64,000 bases of DNA from Dichetophora obliterata (Eukaryota > Arthropoda > Insecta > Diptera > Sciomyzidae): contig OY986436.1 of the NCBI GenBank assembly GCA_963920525.1, positions 11,733,467 to 11,797,466 of the forward strand. The letters are read 5' to 3'. Made by a program: the position numbers and the translations under genes. The notes under the pieces are model-generated. The model worked only from the letters and a program-made list of their open reading frames with translations. It was not told the DNA's origin and did not search any database. This document shows, piece by piece, positions 1-12,575 of this stretch (its first letter is position 1; each line of letters opens with the position of its first letter).

Positions 1-48
1 AGGATATAAAGTTTATTGTAGAAGCTTTATTAAGTTTTTCGAAACTTT

Positions 49-136
49 TCCAAACTTAACGAAAGTTTTTAAACTTAACGAAAGTTTTTAAACTTAACGA
101 ACGTTTTTAAACTTAACGAACGTTTTTAAACTTAAC
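49..136 (+). repeat. 19-bp tandem array of the AACTTAACGAA motif, five copies
   Basis: Five copies of AACTTAACGA occur at exact 19-bp spacing (the C of AACTT falls at 55, 74, 93, 112 and 131), joined by GTTTTT/CGTTTTT linkers. This is the most compact form of a 12-mer that is dispersed over much of the window. All copies read on the plus strand. Nothing here looks coding. Confidence 0.9.
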
Positions 137-367
137 GAAGACTCTGAAAAGTAATGATGTAAGTGGTAACGATAGAATCAAGCTATGACTTCATGCCTAA
201 CATTAAGCTTGCAATCATTTAAATCATTTCAAGCCGATTTTAGCTTTTGGAAAATATTTGGGTCATTCTTATTTTAAGCTGCTTATTATAATGTCAGAAA
301 TGACGGCACGTCACAAACGAAAAACTCCATTCCTTAGAAAATATGACTACTTGAGTTGTATTTCGTC

Positions 368-602
368 GCTGCGCCTACAAAAATGGTTATGTGTTTTTCA
401 GCAACTTTTCAGGAGAGCAAAACAACTGACTTATTTTTAGAGCATTTCTAGTACTGCGAGCACATAGCTGTTTTGATCACTTCTAAACCAATAGATATAT
501 TAAAAAATGGCAAATGCAGAAATATGGGCGATAGATAGTGTTCATAAAATATGCAATAAAAAAAATTGACAAAAATCACATAACCATTTTTGTAGGCGCA
601 GC
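368..602. repeat. 26-bp perfect inverted repeat around a 183-bp loop
   Basis: Positions 368-393 (starting GCTGCGCCTACAAAAATGG) are exactly reverse-complemented at 577-602. The loop between them is AT-rich and unremarkable. This may be what remains of a small foldback or MITE, but no flanking target duplication is obvious. The surrounding 141-600 bp hold no gene. Confidence 0.75.
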
Positions 603-609
603 AATGATT

Positions 610-940
610 TATATAAACTTAACGAAACTTTTTCAACGCTCTCTTTTATTTTATTTTTATCATTGCTACTTTAAAAACTCCATGCATTTAGACATTATTT
701 TTAAGCTGGGCCGGTCATTATATTTGCACTAAACTTAATTGGAATTTTTATGACTACGGCGGTATGAAGAAACTTAACGAAACTTTTTAATTTATGCAAT
801 CGATTGATTGAAATTTTGAATTATCAAAATAATTTTAACAAATCCCAACATTTTAACAACTTCTTATGCTGCAAAAATAATCAACATTTTAAGTTTAATT
901 ATACACTAAACAATCGTAAAGAAAACTTAACGAAAATTCC
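610..940 (+). repeat. Scattered plus-strand copies of AACTTAACGAAA
   Basis: Three further copies of the dispersed 12-mer lie near 617, 772 and 925, all in the same orientation as the 19-bp array upstream. Spacing is irregular (about 150 bp) and the DNA between them is AT-rich without coding signal. Confidence 0.75.
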
Positions 941-1149
941 AATCATTAGCAATACATTGGTAACATAAATATTTATCTTTAAATTAGAAAATGACTTTAA
1001 TGTTGGAAAAAATGGCATAAAATGAAAAACGAAACCGAACGAAAGTAAAAAAAAGCTCACATACACAATTTACAAGTGTTTGAAAAGCAAATTTTTCCTA
1101 TATTCTTATTTGTACGTTTTATGCCACTGCCAACTAACTAAATTTTACG

Positions 1150-2400
1150 GTTACGTGGCGGCGTAAGCGTTACACTTGCCTCGACCAGACAGTAGCAGAA
1201 TCAACCTCAAACTTTTCTATCCTATGTTGTAGTTGTTGTTGTTGGTGCTGTTGCCAATCAAATCTAAAACCAGCAGAAATAACAGCAACTAGTAAGAACA
1301 GCAACAACAAAAACAACAACATCGATGAAGCAGCATATCGACAGGAAACTTCATTAAAGTCGACATTGCTTCAGTGCCACCTTCAGGTTGGTTTACACTG
1401 TGTGCGTGAGTTTGTCTGTGAGTGTGTGTGTGTGTTGCAGGGCAAGTATTTTAAAATAAAATGCTCCCAAAGTCGTTGACTGACTTGACTGACTGCGCGA
1501 CTATACCGTTGACTGAATGACTAACAAGCATTGCAACGTGACCATCTAATGCACTTGCCATGTTGTTAGCAATGTTGTTGTTATTGTAGTTGCAATAACT
1601 GGAATTGTGTTGTATTTGTTGTTGTATAACTGAGCATAGTCATAAAGCCGGGCAGCACTGGCAAACTTGTTTTCGTGGTTGTTGTTGTTGTTGTTATTTT
1701 TTAAAATGTGTTAAAAATTTACTCATGCCGTGAGTTCTGCAAACGTTCGTTCAGTTTTGTTCGTTCAGTTGTTTGCAGTGTTTGCTTTGAATATCCTTAG
1801 CAATGACGCCATCTTTCTTTTATTTATGGCATTTTATAACAGCAGCAACAACAGCAACAACAGCAACAATCACACACAAAAAAAAACAACAACAACGACG
1901 ATGACTTGTGTCTCAAGTGTTGTTAACACAACAAGCTTAGCTTTGAAGCTTTTGAGTAGGTCAGGAATTCCATGTTGCTTTTATTGTTGTTGTTGCTGTT
2001 ACTTATTTGTGTTTGTTGCTTACATATTTACAGTTATGCTGGTGGTTCTTGTTGTTGTTGTTGTAGCTATTGCGCACAAACATGTTGCTGCTAACTGACG
2101 TCGTCGTCGTCGTCGTCGTTGTTTGTGCTTGAATAGGTGACTAGGTTGATGTTAGACGCCGTGCTGCTTTATCCATGGCTTTGGCATTAACATGTTTCGG
2201 CCATAAAATGAAATTAACACAAACTTTGATGCAATTAAAGTTGGTAAGAAAACGAAAAATAAAACAAAGCTATGCTGTTGTTGTTGTTGTGTTTGAATTA
2301 CGTAAACTGCAAGCAGCACGGTTGTTTGCTGTGGCCATGTCTGGAATATCCTTGTTTCGTTAAAAAATTTATGTGTGCTAGTCCTTGACTGCAAAGTGAT
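1150..2400. repeat. CAA/CAG and GTT microsatellite-rich DNA
   Basis: Dense imperfect trinucleotide runs (GTTGTT, CAACAG) are mixed with a GTGTGT tract near 1,425 and a CGT run at about 2,097-2,120. Open frames here, such as one at 1,730-2,098 rich in Val, Leu and Asn, follow directly from the repeats and show no domain. Such runs are common in fly introns and intergenic DNA. I see no gene. Confidence 0.8.
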
Positions 2401-3210
2401 TGCTTTATAAATGTTTTGTATATTAATGAAGTTAAAAGCAAAAAATTTAAAGAAGTGCTTTCAGGTGTATAATGCTTTTGTAGAGCAAGCATAACAAACG
2501 CAGTTTGCTTTAAATTGAAGCACTTTTTTTACAAATCTATAAGCTTTAACTGATCTATAAGCACATCTACAAGTTTCACCAAGTTTTTACTGAGTTTTGA
2601 AATAAACAGTTTTAGTAAAATTTAGCTTTTTGACGCACGTAACAAAAACTTAAAAAAGTTTCGTTAAGTTTCTTATATGTTAAGACAAACACATTTTGCA
2701 TTATGCAGGTAAAAACCACTTCTATTTTGTGTCACGTAACGTATCATTTTTCTTCTATCTAAAAGCCGAACTTTTGACAGCTCATAGGATTTACACCTTG
2801 TATAGTGGGCTTAGTTAACTACTGAAAAATCAAAATAAGAAAACTGTAAGTTTAATTTTTCTTTGTTTTTCCACGCATTAAAGTCGTACGACTGTCACGT
2901 GCGTAGCTACGGAAATGCCCATATGAAACAATTTTATTTAAAATGATAAAAGATATCAAGACGATTGAATTTTTTTTTATGATAGGAAGCAGTACTAGTA
3001 TTAGTTACAGAGGAAACTTGAAATATTTGATTACAAATATATATATATTTTTTTTTTTTAGGAAACATGAAAATCTCAGAACTTTCACAGCTTATAAATA
3101 AATTAAATTTATATATTTTGAAAATTCCTCTGAACATTAGCCTTCTTTTTAATAAAATAATACAGTGTACAAAAGTATAAGTAATACAAAGCGTACAAAA
3201 AATTATTAAA
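2401..3210. other. AT-rich stretch with no gene
   Basis: The stretch is AT-rich with short homopolymers. Apart from one minus-strand copy of the 12-mer near 2,657 (GTTTCGTTAAGTTT), nothing recognisable is present. Confidence 0.6.
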
Positions 3211-3214
3211 ATCA

Positions 3215-3490
3215 ATCATATTTCCTCATTTTCAATAAAAATCGATCAAATCAGACACACCCTCAAAACTAAACTAACCTTACTAAAATAATTCAATTAA
3301 TGCAATTTTAAGAGTTGAATTTCTTACAAAGAATAAAAAAAAAATTATTAACCTTTTCAAAATTATTAAACTAACATTAAAATCATTGTACCTCATTTTC
3401 AATAAAAATGGATCAAGTCAGTCACCCCTCAAAATAAAAATTTATTGATAGCATATTAAAATAATTAAATAAATGCAATTTTAAGAGTTT
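3215..3490. repeat. Two-copy direct repeat, period about 178 bp
   Basis: The block with CCTCATTTTCAATAAAAAT, GATCAA and CCCTCAAAA, ending in AATGCAATTTTAAGAGTT, occurs at about 3,220-3,318 and again at about 3,395-3,488. A T/A-rich spacer separates the copies. It immediately precedes the motif-rich satellite domain. Confidence 0.75.
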
Positions 3491-3499
3491 GTTGACATT

Positions 3500-6400
3500 A
3501 GAAAATAGTTTGTCCATGTTCATTGAGTTTCGTTAAATTTTATATGTTTAAAAACACCTTTTTCATGCTTATAATTTACCTTTTTTATGTGAAGATACGC
3601 TTAACAAACTAATCTAGCACCTTGAACCTTCTACCAACTGAGTTTCGTTATGTTCCGGAATTACAGTATGTACACAGGATTCAAAATTAAATAAAGTTTT
3701 TGCGGTTGTTCACTTAAAAAATATTTTGCTGTGTTTATGGACTTTCGTTAAGTTTTTATTTGCCTTGAAAAATTGTGTCGATCATATCATTTAACTTTTT
3801 GCTGCAAGTATACACTACACAAGCTAGTTGGCCTTTAAATCTTCTATAAACTATTTTAATAGAGTTTCGTTAAGTTCGTCATTTACGACATATACTAATA
3901 TTTTCCATGTTTGGTGCAATTTTTTGAGTTTGTTGACTTTAACAAAAGGTATTTGTCATGTTTATTGAGTTTCGTTAAGTTTTTCGATTCATTAAAAATT
4001 ATATTTTTAATATTACTTAACCATCTGATCTTACGATACACTTCACAAACTATGTAATTTAACCATTCAACCTTCTATAAACTATACCAAAACAGTTTCG
4101 TTGAGTTTCTTTCGAAACTAACAATACACTCTTATAATTTCTATGTATTAATTAATGTGATTTTTATGTTTGTTCACTTTAAGGTATTTGCTGCAAGTAT
4201 ACACTACACAAGCTAGTTGGCTTTTAAATCTTCTACAAACTATTTTAATAGAGTTTCGTTAAGTTCGTCAATTACGATATATACTAATATTTTCCAAGTT
4301 TGGTGCACTTTTTTGAGTTTGTTGACTTTAGCAAAAGGTATTTGTCATGTTTACTGAGTTTCGTTAAGTTTTTCAATTCATTACAAATTATATTTTTAAT
4401 ATTACTTAACCTTCTGATCTTACGATACACTTCAAAAACTATGGAATTTAACCGTTCAACCTTCTATAAACTATACCAATAGAGTTTCGTTGAGTTTCTT
4501 TCGAAACTAACAATACACTCTTATAATTTCTATGTATTAATTAATGTGATTTTTAAGTTTGTTCACTTTAAGGTATTTGCCAAGTTCATCGAGTTTCGTT
4601 AAGTTTTACTAATTTGTTCACTTTAAAAAATGTTTTTACCATACTTATCGAGTGTCATTCGAAATTCACTTCACAAACTATTTGACCCTATAACCTTCTA
4701 TAAAAGTTGAAGAATAATGTTCATAGAGATTCGTTAAGTTTCGGCATTTATAGTATACACCCATAATTTTTTTATATTAATGTACTTTGTTACGTCTTTT
4801 CACTTAAAGAGGTTTTTCTATGTAAATTGAGTTTCGTTAAGTTTTACGATGCGTTTAAAAATATCTTTTTCATAGAAGTAAGTATTATTTAACATTTTGA
4901 TATGAAGATACACTTAACAAACTAATCTAGCCCTTGCACCTTTTATCAATAGGGTTTCGTTAAGTTTCGGAATTGAAAGTATGTACACAGGATTCTAAAT
5001 TAAATAAATTTTTTGCGGTTGTTCACTTTAAAAAGTTGTTTGGTATATTTATGGAGTTTCGTTAAGTTTTTATTTGGCTTGAAAAATTGTGTCGATATCA
5101 TTTAACTTTTTTCTGTAAATATACACTACAAAAGTTAGTTTGGCCTTTAAGTCTTCTATAAACTATATTACTAGAGTGTCGTTAAGCTCGTCATTTACGA
5201 TATATACTAATAATTTCCAAGTTTGGTGCAATTTTTTGAGTTTGTTGAATTTAATAAAAGGTATTTGTCATGTTCATTGAGTTTCGTAAAATTTTTCGAT
5301 TCATTAAAAATTATATTTTTAAGATAACTTAACCTACTGATCTTACGATACACTTAAAAAACTATGTAATTTAACCATTCAACCTTCTACAAACTATATC
5401 AATAGAGTTTCGTTAAGTTTCTTTCGAAATTGGCAATACGCTCTTATAACTTCTATGTATTAATGATGTGATTATTTAAGTTTGTTTACTTTAAGGTTTT
5501 TTTCATGTTCATCGAGTTTCGTTAAGTTTTACTATGCATTAACATACTACTTTTTTCATATAACAGAACTTTCTTAACGCTTCACAAACGAAGTTTGTCC
5601 TTCAACCTTCTATTAATGATATTAATAGAGGAGCTTCGTTAAGCTTCGATGTAATTTTTTGCGTTTGTTCACTTAAAAAAGTGTTTTTACCATACTTATC
5701 GAGTGTCATTCGAAAATTCACTTCACGGACTAATTTGACCTTATAACTTTCTATAAAATTAATTACCATAGAGTTTCGTTAAGTTTCGGCATTTATAGTA
5801 TACACTCATAATCTTTTATATTAATGCAATTTGTTGCGTGTTTTCACTTAAAAATAAGTTTTTCTATATTAAATGAGTTTTTTTAAGTTTTTTGATGCGA
5901 TAAAAAAAAAATTTTTCATATCATTTAACTTTCTTATGTGAAGACACACTTAACAAACTTATTTGTCCCTTCAACCCTCTATTAACTATATCCATATAGT
6001 TTCGTTAAGTTTTGTTATTTATTAAATACGCCCATAATTTAGAAATTTTCTGTAATGTTTTGGTTTGTTTACTTAAAAAAATTGTTCATATCATTCAACT
6101 TCCTGTTGTGAATATACAATTCACAAACCCTTTACCCTTCTATGAAACATATCAATCGAGTTTCGTTAAGTCTTGGCATTTATAGTAAACATGCATTAAT
6201 TTTTAAATTCAATGAAATTTTTTGTGTTTATTGACTTTAAAAAAGGTTTTTGCCATGTTCGTTGAGTTCCGTAAAGTTTTTCTATATGACTTAACTATTT
6301 CATGTCAAGATACTTTTCACAAATTAATTTGACCTTTTAATCTTCTATGAACCCTATCAAAAGAGTTTCGTTAAGATTCGGAATTTATAGTAAACGTCCA

Positions 6401-6530
6401 TAATTTCTGAATTTAATGCAATTTACGGCTTTTTTATGTTATGTGACGATATGCTACTTTTAATAATAAGAATTTTGTTAATATTGAAAATACGATTATT
6501 CTACATATTCGTTAAGTTTTAAACTTGAAC
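3500..6530 (-). repeat. Satellite-like domain with minus-strand TTTCGTTAAGTTT motif
   Basis: About 25 copies or close variants of TTTCGTTAAGTTT recur every 100-155 bp, all in one orientation (the reverse complement of the copies at the left edge). Reading the spacers, the basic unit is about 230 bp with two motifs, and contains blocks such as CAACCTTCTATAAACTAT and AGTTTGTTCACTTTAA. Longer blocks repeat at about 3,790, 4,190 and 5,100. A block with GTACACAGGATTC recurs at about 3,670 and 4,983, which suggests a higher-order period near 1.3 kb. The spacers are much more diverged than the motif. There is no coding potential. Confidence 0.85.
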
Positions 6531-6539
6531 ATTTTTGTT

Positions 6540-7590
6540 CAAATCGATACATCAAGAATTTATTTATAAATATGTTACGTCAAAATAAACTTAAACAAAG
6601 TAATGCATCAACTTAACGAAGTTTTCAGTGATTTAAATTTTGCACAACAAACAGTAAACAGGTACCCCTTTTTTATGATGGTGTGAACAACACCCATGTT
6701 AACGCACACACACTTGAGCCAAGCAGGAATGTAGAGATTAAAAATAAACCAACGCAATAAAGGCGATCAATAAATGTGAAAGCAACGATGTGGTAGGCGT
6801 GAAGTAGGCGTGGGCCCATATATTACAGCAATAAAAAAATGTTGTTCCACATAAAGAAATTAAGGAAGAGTTGTATAAAAATAATTATCAGAGAGAAAAA
6901 TATGGAGATAATTAAAATTAAAAAAATTTCCTTACATACATACTTTACATGCGGTTGAATGTAACCCAGAGGCGACAGTTGTGCCAACAACAACAGCAAC
7001 TTCAACATAATCATAGAAGTAGAGGAACAACATCAATGGAAACATCAAAATCCTATCGCATTTCATTTACTGTTGTGTCAGGACCAGGACTAACATTACA
7101 ACAACAAAGGCAAAAACATGAAAAACATAAAAATGTAAAGGAAAGAGAAAAATTCAAGCAACGACAAAAGAACAACGACGACATGTTGTAAAGTTATCAT
7201 GTTGCTAGCGGAACAAGTGGAAAGAAACAACACAAATTGAAAGATAAAAAAAATAAAACAAGGACTATCATAAAGGCGGTGGCTGCCAGTGGGAGGTGGG
7301 GGTATTGAGAATGAGGTATTACAGCAAAACTACGACACGACGACCGAGCGACCTACTAGAGACGAAGGCAAAGACGACACCGACGATAACGACAGCGCCA
7401 ACGACAATAAAGACGATGTTGATGTTGATGGAATGCAAAGAAGCGAAGAACGACGACAACGAACGACAAAAAAAACCACGACGACCGACAGACCCAGCTA
7501 TGATTAATAATAAAGCTGGAGGCAAAATTGGAAAAGTAAATAACGTAATGAAAATGGCCGGGAAATACAAAATCAGAGAGCGAGAGTAAA
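6540..7590. other. No gene; simple-sequence DNA
   Basis: One plus-strand 12-mer variant lies at about 6,610. Then come CAACAACAG repeats near 6,980 and GAC/CGA-rich DNA at about 7,330-7,500. Two overlapping short frames in the GAC-rich part (7,289-7,507 and 7,296-7,589) are alternative readings of the same repeats and look non-coding. Confidence 0.6.
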
Positions 7591-7965
7591 ACTCAGATGG
7601 CTAGAGAAAAAGAATGTGTTGTAATGAGAAAGCGAACGAGAAGAGAGACAACAAAGATATCCAAATTTTTAACAATTTTCAGGCAATTATCTTTTAAAAG
7701 AGCTAAGACATGCCTTGTAAGAGAAAAAGTTTGTTTTCACAGAGAAACTCAATTGGAGATGGCACAGATGTTTTTCTTTGTCTCATCAAAAACAAAGCAT
7801 TTTATTTAAAAAGTAGAGAAAACTTAAATGCGATATGGTTTTCATAATAAAAACCAGAGATATTTAACTTCAATGACGATGCAAAGAGAATGTGAGAGAG
7901 AGAGAGAGAAAGAGAATGAAGAGAATATCTCAGAAAAAAACAGAAATTACTGCTCTACCTTTATA
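7590..7965. repeat. GA-rich tract
   Basis: This is a purine-skewed segment with GAGAGCGAGAG near 7,577 and a run at about 7,892-7,920 that contains GAGAGAGAGAGAAAGAGA. GA runs are bound in flies by GAGA factor and CLAMP, but binding here is only an inference. No gene is seen. Confidence 0.55.
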
Positions 7966-9170
7966 GCTGCCTTTAACGTGAACTTCGTGCAAAAAAGCTT
8001 TTGTCAATGAGCTCATATTTAACTGGAGCATATTGTTGTTGACCTAACTCAAGAATATAAGATGCCCAGAAGATATGCATAAAATAAACTCTCAAAATGT
8101 CAGCGAAAACATCGCAATTAGCCTGTCAACATGATCTTTATCGTTTAGAAAACAAAAATAATAAAACTCGCATAAAAATAATTTGAAATTATTAAAAACT
8201 AGTAAACTTCATAACAAATACTGTTGAAACACTACGACAGAGGGTGGTTTGGGGCGAAACACTCCCTGAGTAGAGCAGCCAAGCTTTGCGAAATGAGTGT
8301 AAAATGAAATCAATGGCATTTAAAATGGGAAGAACGAAAAGCTTTTTTCATTGTCATGTGTTGAGCACAGTGGGTCGTTTTTTTGCCACTTTTTTATAAC
8401 GTTGAAGGTGTTAGTGTGTGTGCGTGTAAGTGTGCGTTTATTTGTGTAAGTGGGCTTGTTTACTGCTCTTGTTATTTTATTGTTGTTATGCATGAAGTTC
8501 TACAAATGCCGGTTGAGATAGGGCTAAGTTTACGAAGCTGTTAAGTTTGCTGCTGTTGATTGAGGCTGATTTTACCACCCCCTCCCCCCAGCCATTCTTT
8601 TTCTTCTTTTTACATGGTTTTTCTCGCTAATTGCATCTACTTTCTATGCTACTAAAAAGTTTCGAAAGTTATAACTTATCGTCATTTTTGTACGGGTTTT
8701 TATTGATTATTTAAAGATCTTGACACAAAACATCGTTGTAAACTGTGAAATATTTAATTTTTTTCAAAAAATAGGATATTGAAAACCATACAAAAAGGTA
8801 AGTAAGCAAAAAACATTGTATCAAGTATCTGCTTATCTACATTTTTTTAAAGAAAATTTAAGGAAAACCATAAAAAAATGTTGAGTAAATTTATTCAATC
8901 ACACAGAAATTATTTTTTTCATTTTATATTAATACGAAATAACTCGACTACAATACAATTTATCGGCGCATTGTGAACCAGTCGTGAATAAAATTAAAAG
9001 AGGCCAAAAATCATAGAGGCCAAACAAGGGTCCAAAAGTAGCTAGACCAAAGTCGATCAGTGGTTGCTAGAGGTCGAAAAAGGTTGTCATTTTGAAGACA
9101 AATAGGGTCGAACGTTGGCCGAACAAGGGTCGAACTATAAATAAATATTTGTATATAAATAAATATATGT
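7966..9170. other. Unique AT-rich DNA, no gene
   Basis: I see no element ends, tandem structure or coding frame beyond short spurious ORFs. A GTGTGTGCGTGTAAGTGTG tract lies near 8,412, and a short stretch with repeated GGTCGAA/AGGCCAAA words lies near 9,000-9,130. Confidence 0.5.
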
Positions 9171-9482
9171 ATTAGGCCGGGTCAATTTGTATGCACGAAT
9201 TTTTTGGAGGTCTGGCTCAGCGAAATTCGTAAAATACATGTAATTTCAAGACTTTTTCTCCACTACAGCATATACAAATTCTGAAAAAAAGCTGTGCGGA
9301 CTTTCGTAAATAGATTTTGTTCTCAATTATAAAATATGAATGTATGAATGTATGTGTATGAATCTATTTACGAAAGTCCGCACAGCTTTTTTTCAGAATT
9401 TGTATATGCTGTAGTGGAGAAAAAGTCTTGAAATTACATGTATTTTACGAATTTCGCTGAGCCAGAATTTGACCCGCCCTAA
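9171..9482. mobile_element. Palindromic MITE, about 310 bp
   Basis: Long, nearly perfect inverted arms run at about 9,172-9,316 and 9,360-9,482 around a ~43-bp loop of ATGTATGAATG repeats. The tips are TATTAGGCCGGGTCAA on the left and TTGACCCGCCCTAATA on the right. The arms match over more than 120 bp (for example GTGCGGACTTTCGTAAATAG and its complement). The left arm carries one ~25-bp extra segment near 9,185-9,210. No ORF is present. The high arm identity suggests a fairly recent non-autonomous DNA element; the superfamily cannot be decided from the tips. Confidence 0.88.
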
Positions 9483-10104
9483 TATGTATATATTTAATTA
9501 TATATAAACAATTTTAATTTTCTTCAATTGAAAATTATTTCAACGCAAAAAAGATAGATTTTTCAGTAAAAGCATTAAACCTTTTTTACAAATATTTTTA
9601 AACAGAGAATTTACTCCATTTTATCTAAAATAGCACTTTAACAAAAAATAAATAGTTAAGAACTAGTAGATAAAATCTAATATAATAAAACTACAAAAAA
9701 AAACCTGAGATATAGCTGTTGATGCATTGAAAAAATATATTAACGAAAAGTTATCACAAAATGTTGCTTACAAAGTTTACTTTTATACTTCAGTACTTCT
9801 TTTATACTGATATACTTCCTCGTTTACATAAAGATAGCTAGACTCTTATGGGCTTAAAATTTTTAAATATTTAAATTAAGTGTCCACTTTTAAATTTTAT
9901 GTGTGTCCTCTTTTAAACTCGAATATGGCAGTACAAACGAGAAGACTAAACAAAAAATCACTACGCCCAAAATTAAATGGCTTGTTCAATGTAAAGAAAA
10001 TCTTACGTAAAAATAATCGGCCTGGTAATCGGAGCCGACGCGAACACGCATTACACAGTTTGGGGAAGCACAGACGTCAATGAAGGGGGTAAGTTCTCGT
10101 TTGA
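9483..10104. other. No gene recognised
   Basis: This is AT-rich sequence between two palindromic MITEs. A 67-codon frame at 9,880-10,083 has no recognisable domain. A small GC-richer patch near 10,015-10,080 is unexplained. Confidence 0.5.
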
Positions 10105-10682
10105 CTAAGAGTGTCCCAGGGATTCCCAGATCAACGTTTCAATTCGGCGCTGGTTGAGTCCTTGGGCCAAGACAAGAAAAATATTGTATGACAGGGGTTC
10201 CATCTGCTCCCTGTTTCGAGCTATAAGCGGAAGTATAGCAAAAAATAGAATTCATAGGCGTCATCAGTTTTAATGCAATAGAGAGTTATTTGGCGATTAA
10301 GACTGCATCAGAAAAAAAAATAATATAAGAACTTTTTTTTATGTAAAACGAGCTTAAAGTGAAAAAAAAGAAATAAAAACATATTTTTCATATTTTAGTT
10401 GCTATAAATTATTCATGGTTAAACATACCAAAAAACTTTAACAGATATTATTTAAATAATTAAAAATCTTTAAAAAACCGTTTCAGAGAGGTTCCTATCT
10501 GAAATGCTTTTAAAGTTATTGCATTAAAACTGATGACACCTATGAATGCCATTTTTTGCTATACTTCCGCTTATAACTCGAAACAGGGAGTAGATGGACC
10601 CCCTGTCATACACTATTTTTCTTGTCTTGACCCAAGGAATCAACCAGCGCCGGATTAAAACGTTGACCGGGACACCCTGTAT
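10105..10682. mobile_element. Palindromic MITE with ~180-bp arms
   Basis: The left arm (about 10,108-10,290) is reverse-complemented at about 10,515-10,680. Shared blocks include the arm tips (GTGTCCCAGGG on the left, CGGGACACCC on the right), the CTTGTCTTG/CAAGACAAG region, the GGAAGTATAGCAAAAAATAG block and GCATTAAAACTGATGA. The right end reads ACACCCTGTATA, which resembles Tc1/mariner-type ends with a TA target. The ~225-bp loop is AT-rich and non-coding. The arms differ at several sites, so this copy is older than the one at 9.2 kb. Confidence 0.85.
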
Positions 10683-10739
10683 ACAAAACTATTGTTATTT
10701 GAACTTATTTAGCCTGAGCACAAGTTGTAAGAAATTATA

Positions 10740-11402
10740 TAAACACATTTATATTTTTTATATACATTATATTTTTTAACATTCTTTGTTTTTTTTATAT
10801 CTTTTAAATTTTTTATATTTTTAATATTTTTTAATATTTTATTTTTTTTTTTTCGTTTTTTATATTTTTTCTACTTTTAATATTTTTTTATTTTTATTTT
10901 TTATATTTTTTATATATTTATATTTTTTATTTTTTTATATTTTTTATAATTTTTATTTTTTTTATATTTTATATATTTTTCTATATTTTTTATATTTTTT
11001 ATATTTTTTATATTTTTTATATTTTTTATATTTTTATTTTTTTATATTTTTTGTATTTTTATTTTTTTATATTTTTTATACTTTTTATTTTTTTTATATT
11101 TTATAAATTTTTTTATTTTTTATATTTTTTATATTTTTTATATTTTTATTTTTTTATATTTTTTCTATAATTTTTATATTTTTTTATATTTTTTATATTT
11201 TTTATATTTTTTGTATTTTTATATTTTTTATATTTTTTATATTTTTATATTTTTTATATTTTTTATATTTTTATATTTTTTATATTTTTTATATTTTTTG
11301 TATTTTTTATATTTTTTATATTTTTATATTTTTATACTTTTTAAATTTTTTTTTATTTTTTATATTTTTATGTTTTTCATATTTTTTTTATTTTTTATAT
11401 TT
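10740..11402. repeat. Degenerate T-rich array, TATTTTTTA-like units
   Basis: This is an irregular array of about 9-bp units (TATTTTTTA and variants) that grades into the homogeneous 9-bp array on its right. It looks like the diverged left flank of the same expansion. Confidence 0.8.
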
Positions 11403-12575
11403 TTTATATATTTTATATATTTTATATATTTTATATATTTTATATATTTTATATATTTTATATATTTTATATATTTTATATATTTTATATATTTTATATA
11501 TTTTATATATTTTATATATTTTATATATTTTATATATTTTATATATTTTATATATTTTATATATTTTATATATTTTATATATTTTATATATTTTATATAT
11601 TTTATATATTTTATATATTTTATATATTTTATATATTTTATATATTTTATATATTTTATATATTTTATATATTTTATATATTTTATATATTTTATATATT
11701 TTATATATTTTATATATTTTATATATTTTATATATTTTATATATTTTATATATTTTATATATTTTATATATTTTATATATTTTATATATTTTATATATTT
11801 TATATATTTTATATATTTTATATATTTTATATATTTTATATATTTTATATATTTTATATATTTTATATATTTTATATATTTTATATATTTTATATATTTT
11901 ATATATTTTATATATTTTATATATTTTATATATTTTATATATTTTATATATTTTATATATTTTATATATTTTATATATTTTATATATTTTATATATTTTA
12001 TATATTTTATATATTTTATATATTTTATATATTTTATATATTTTATATATTTTATATATTTTATATATTTTATATATTTTATATATTTTATATATTTTAT
12101 ATATTTTATATATTTTATAAATTTTATATATTTTATATATTTTATATATTTTATATATTTTATATATTTTATATATTTTATATATTTTATATATTTTATA
12201 TATTTTATATATTTTATATATTTTATATATTTTATATATTTTATATATTTTATATATTTTATATATTTTATATATTTTATATATTTTATATATTTTATAT
12301 ATTTTATATATTTTATATATTTTATATATTTTATATATTTTATATATTTTATATATTTTATATATTTTATATATTTTATATATTTTATATATTTTATATA
12401 TTTTATATATTTTATATATTTTATATATTTTATATATTTTATATATTTTATATATTTTATGTATTTTATATATTTTATATATTTTATATATTTTATATAT
12501 TTAATATATTTTATATATTTTATATACTTTATATATTTTATATATTTTATATATTTTATGTATTTTATATATTTT
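11403..12575. repeat. Homogeneous 9-bp satellite (TATATTTTA)n, ~130 copies
   Basis: About 1.17 kb of strict period-9 sequence. The first ~710 bp show no variant at all. Single-base changes appear at about 12,120, 12,461, 12,503, 12,527 and 12,560, so they concentrate at the right edge. Because the period is a multiple of three, it creates a 523-codon open frame of Tyr-Phe-Ile repeats, which is an artefact. Internal homogeneity with diverged edges fits recent expansion. An assembly artefact from slippage is also possible. Confidence 0.95.

Noticed and set aside
1730..2098. 122-codon frame with hydrophobic Val/Leu/Cys runs resembling membrane segments
   Set aside because: The runs are translations of GTT/TGT repeats; the frame has no family resemblance and ends within the repeats.
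3500..6530. 12-mer as a CENP-B box
   Set aside because: TTTCGTT matches the first bases of the CENP-B box, but the required CGGG half is missing in the copies read. Resemblance alone is not enough.
7289..7589. Overlapping Asp/Thr-rich and Lys/Thr-rich frames
   Set aside because: Both arise from the same GAC/ACG simple sequence read in two frames; no splice signals or domain.
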